From Actinomycetota bacterium (GTDB taxonomy: Bacteria; Actinomycetota; Thermoleophilia; Gaiellales; Gaiellaceae): a stretch of 5,224 bases of DNA. A program made the translations under genes and the position numbers. The notes beneath the pieces were generated by a model that worked only from the letters and a program-made list of their open reading frames with translations, was not told the DNA's origin and did no database searches. Of this stretch, positions 5,071 to 5,224 are shown piece by piece (position 1 is the stretch's first letter; each line of letters opens with the position of its first letter). Location: assembly GCA_013812465.1 (NCBI GenBank), contig JACCTK010000069.1, forward strand, positions 1-5,224, read 5' to 3'.

Positions 5071-5224
5071 GCCTCAAGCGCTCCACGCAACAGCGCGAAT
5101 CCCTAGCATCCAACGCGATGGCCCCCTCGACGCGAGCCACCTGGACAAACCGCGCGAAAGCTGTGCGAGGCGGCGTCGACGAGCGTGACGACGGCGAGAG
5201 GGAGGCGGCGACGGCGCCCCATGA
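5071..5224. other. Unassigned 154-base flank downstream of ybaB
   Basis: No recR start is recognisable here. Frames open to the right edge exist on both strands. A plus-strand frame from ATG 5119 encodes a hydrophilic, charged start (MAPSTRATWTNRAKAV) with high GC at third positions but no Shine-Dalgarno. Minus-strand frames end at 5103 and 5074. None resembles a known family within the visible length, so no gene is called. A five-base stem (GCGCT/AGCGC, about 5078-5096) is too weak and lacks a T-run to count as a terminator. Confidence 0.35.

Noticed and set aside
5103..5222. 39-codon minus-strand frame (MGRRRRLPLAVV start)
   Set aside because: No ribosome site can be assessed at the window edge, weak hydrophobic segment, no family resemblance.
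1..5224. CRISPR arrays, tRNA genes, insertion-sequence ends
   Set aside because: No regularly spaced repeats, no tRNA cloverleaf signatures and no transposase-like frames were found on either strand.

Overview
The window is high-GC DNA with GTG and TTG starts and short or overlapping gene junctions. It looks like chromosome from a high-GC actinobacterium. The alanine/proline-rich proteins, the DnaX type and the paired ferritin-like proteins would suit a deep-branching class such as Thermoleophilia, but that placement is inference from gene content, not a measured match.

Layout from left to right: (1) about 21-117, plus strand: the small bacterial signal recognition particle RNA (4.5S type). 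(2) 191-3041, minus strand: a compact run of five genes transcribed leftward from about 3041. In transcription order they are a proline-rich single-pass membrane protein of unknown function, a 32-34 residue membrane mini-protein, two homologous exported ferritin-like diiron proteins, and an L,D-transpeptidase with a YkuD catalytic domain. Junctions are tight: stop/start overlaps or gaps of 2-13 nt. The same ten-base junction (GGGTTGAGCG on the minus strand) occurs at the first and last of them. (3) 3042-3151: a 110-nt divergent control region with a leftward promoter candidate and an 8-bp inverted repeat. (4) 3152-5070, plus strand: dnaX (clamp-loader gamma/tau) and the YbaB/EbfC nucleoid protein, joined by an ATGA overlap. 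(5) 5071-5224: an unassigned flank. The recR gene that usually follows does not start convincingly here.

SRP RNA, dnaX, ybaB and recR form a conserved neighbourhood in many Gram-positive bacteria (Bacillus subtilis scr-dnaX-yaaK-recR). Here the SRP RNA and dnaX are separated by the oppositely oriented cassette. The cassette products all appear directed to the envelope: secreted or membrane-anchored proteins, exported metal-binding proteins and a peptidoglycan cross-linker. They may serve a shared cell-surface or stress role, but nothing in the sequence proves it. The most useful observations are the overlooked mini-membrane-protein gene with its own Shine-Dalgarno sequence, the repeated coupling junction, the duplicated ferritin-like pair with intact predicted metal ligands, and a DnaX lacking one of the four usual zinc-ligand cysteines.
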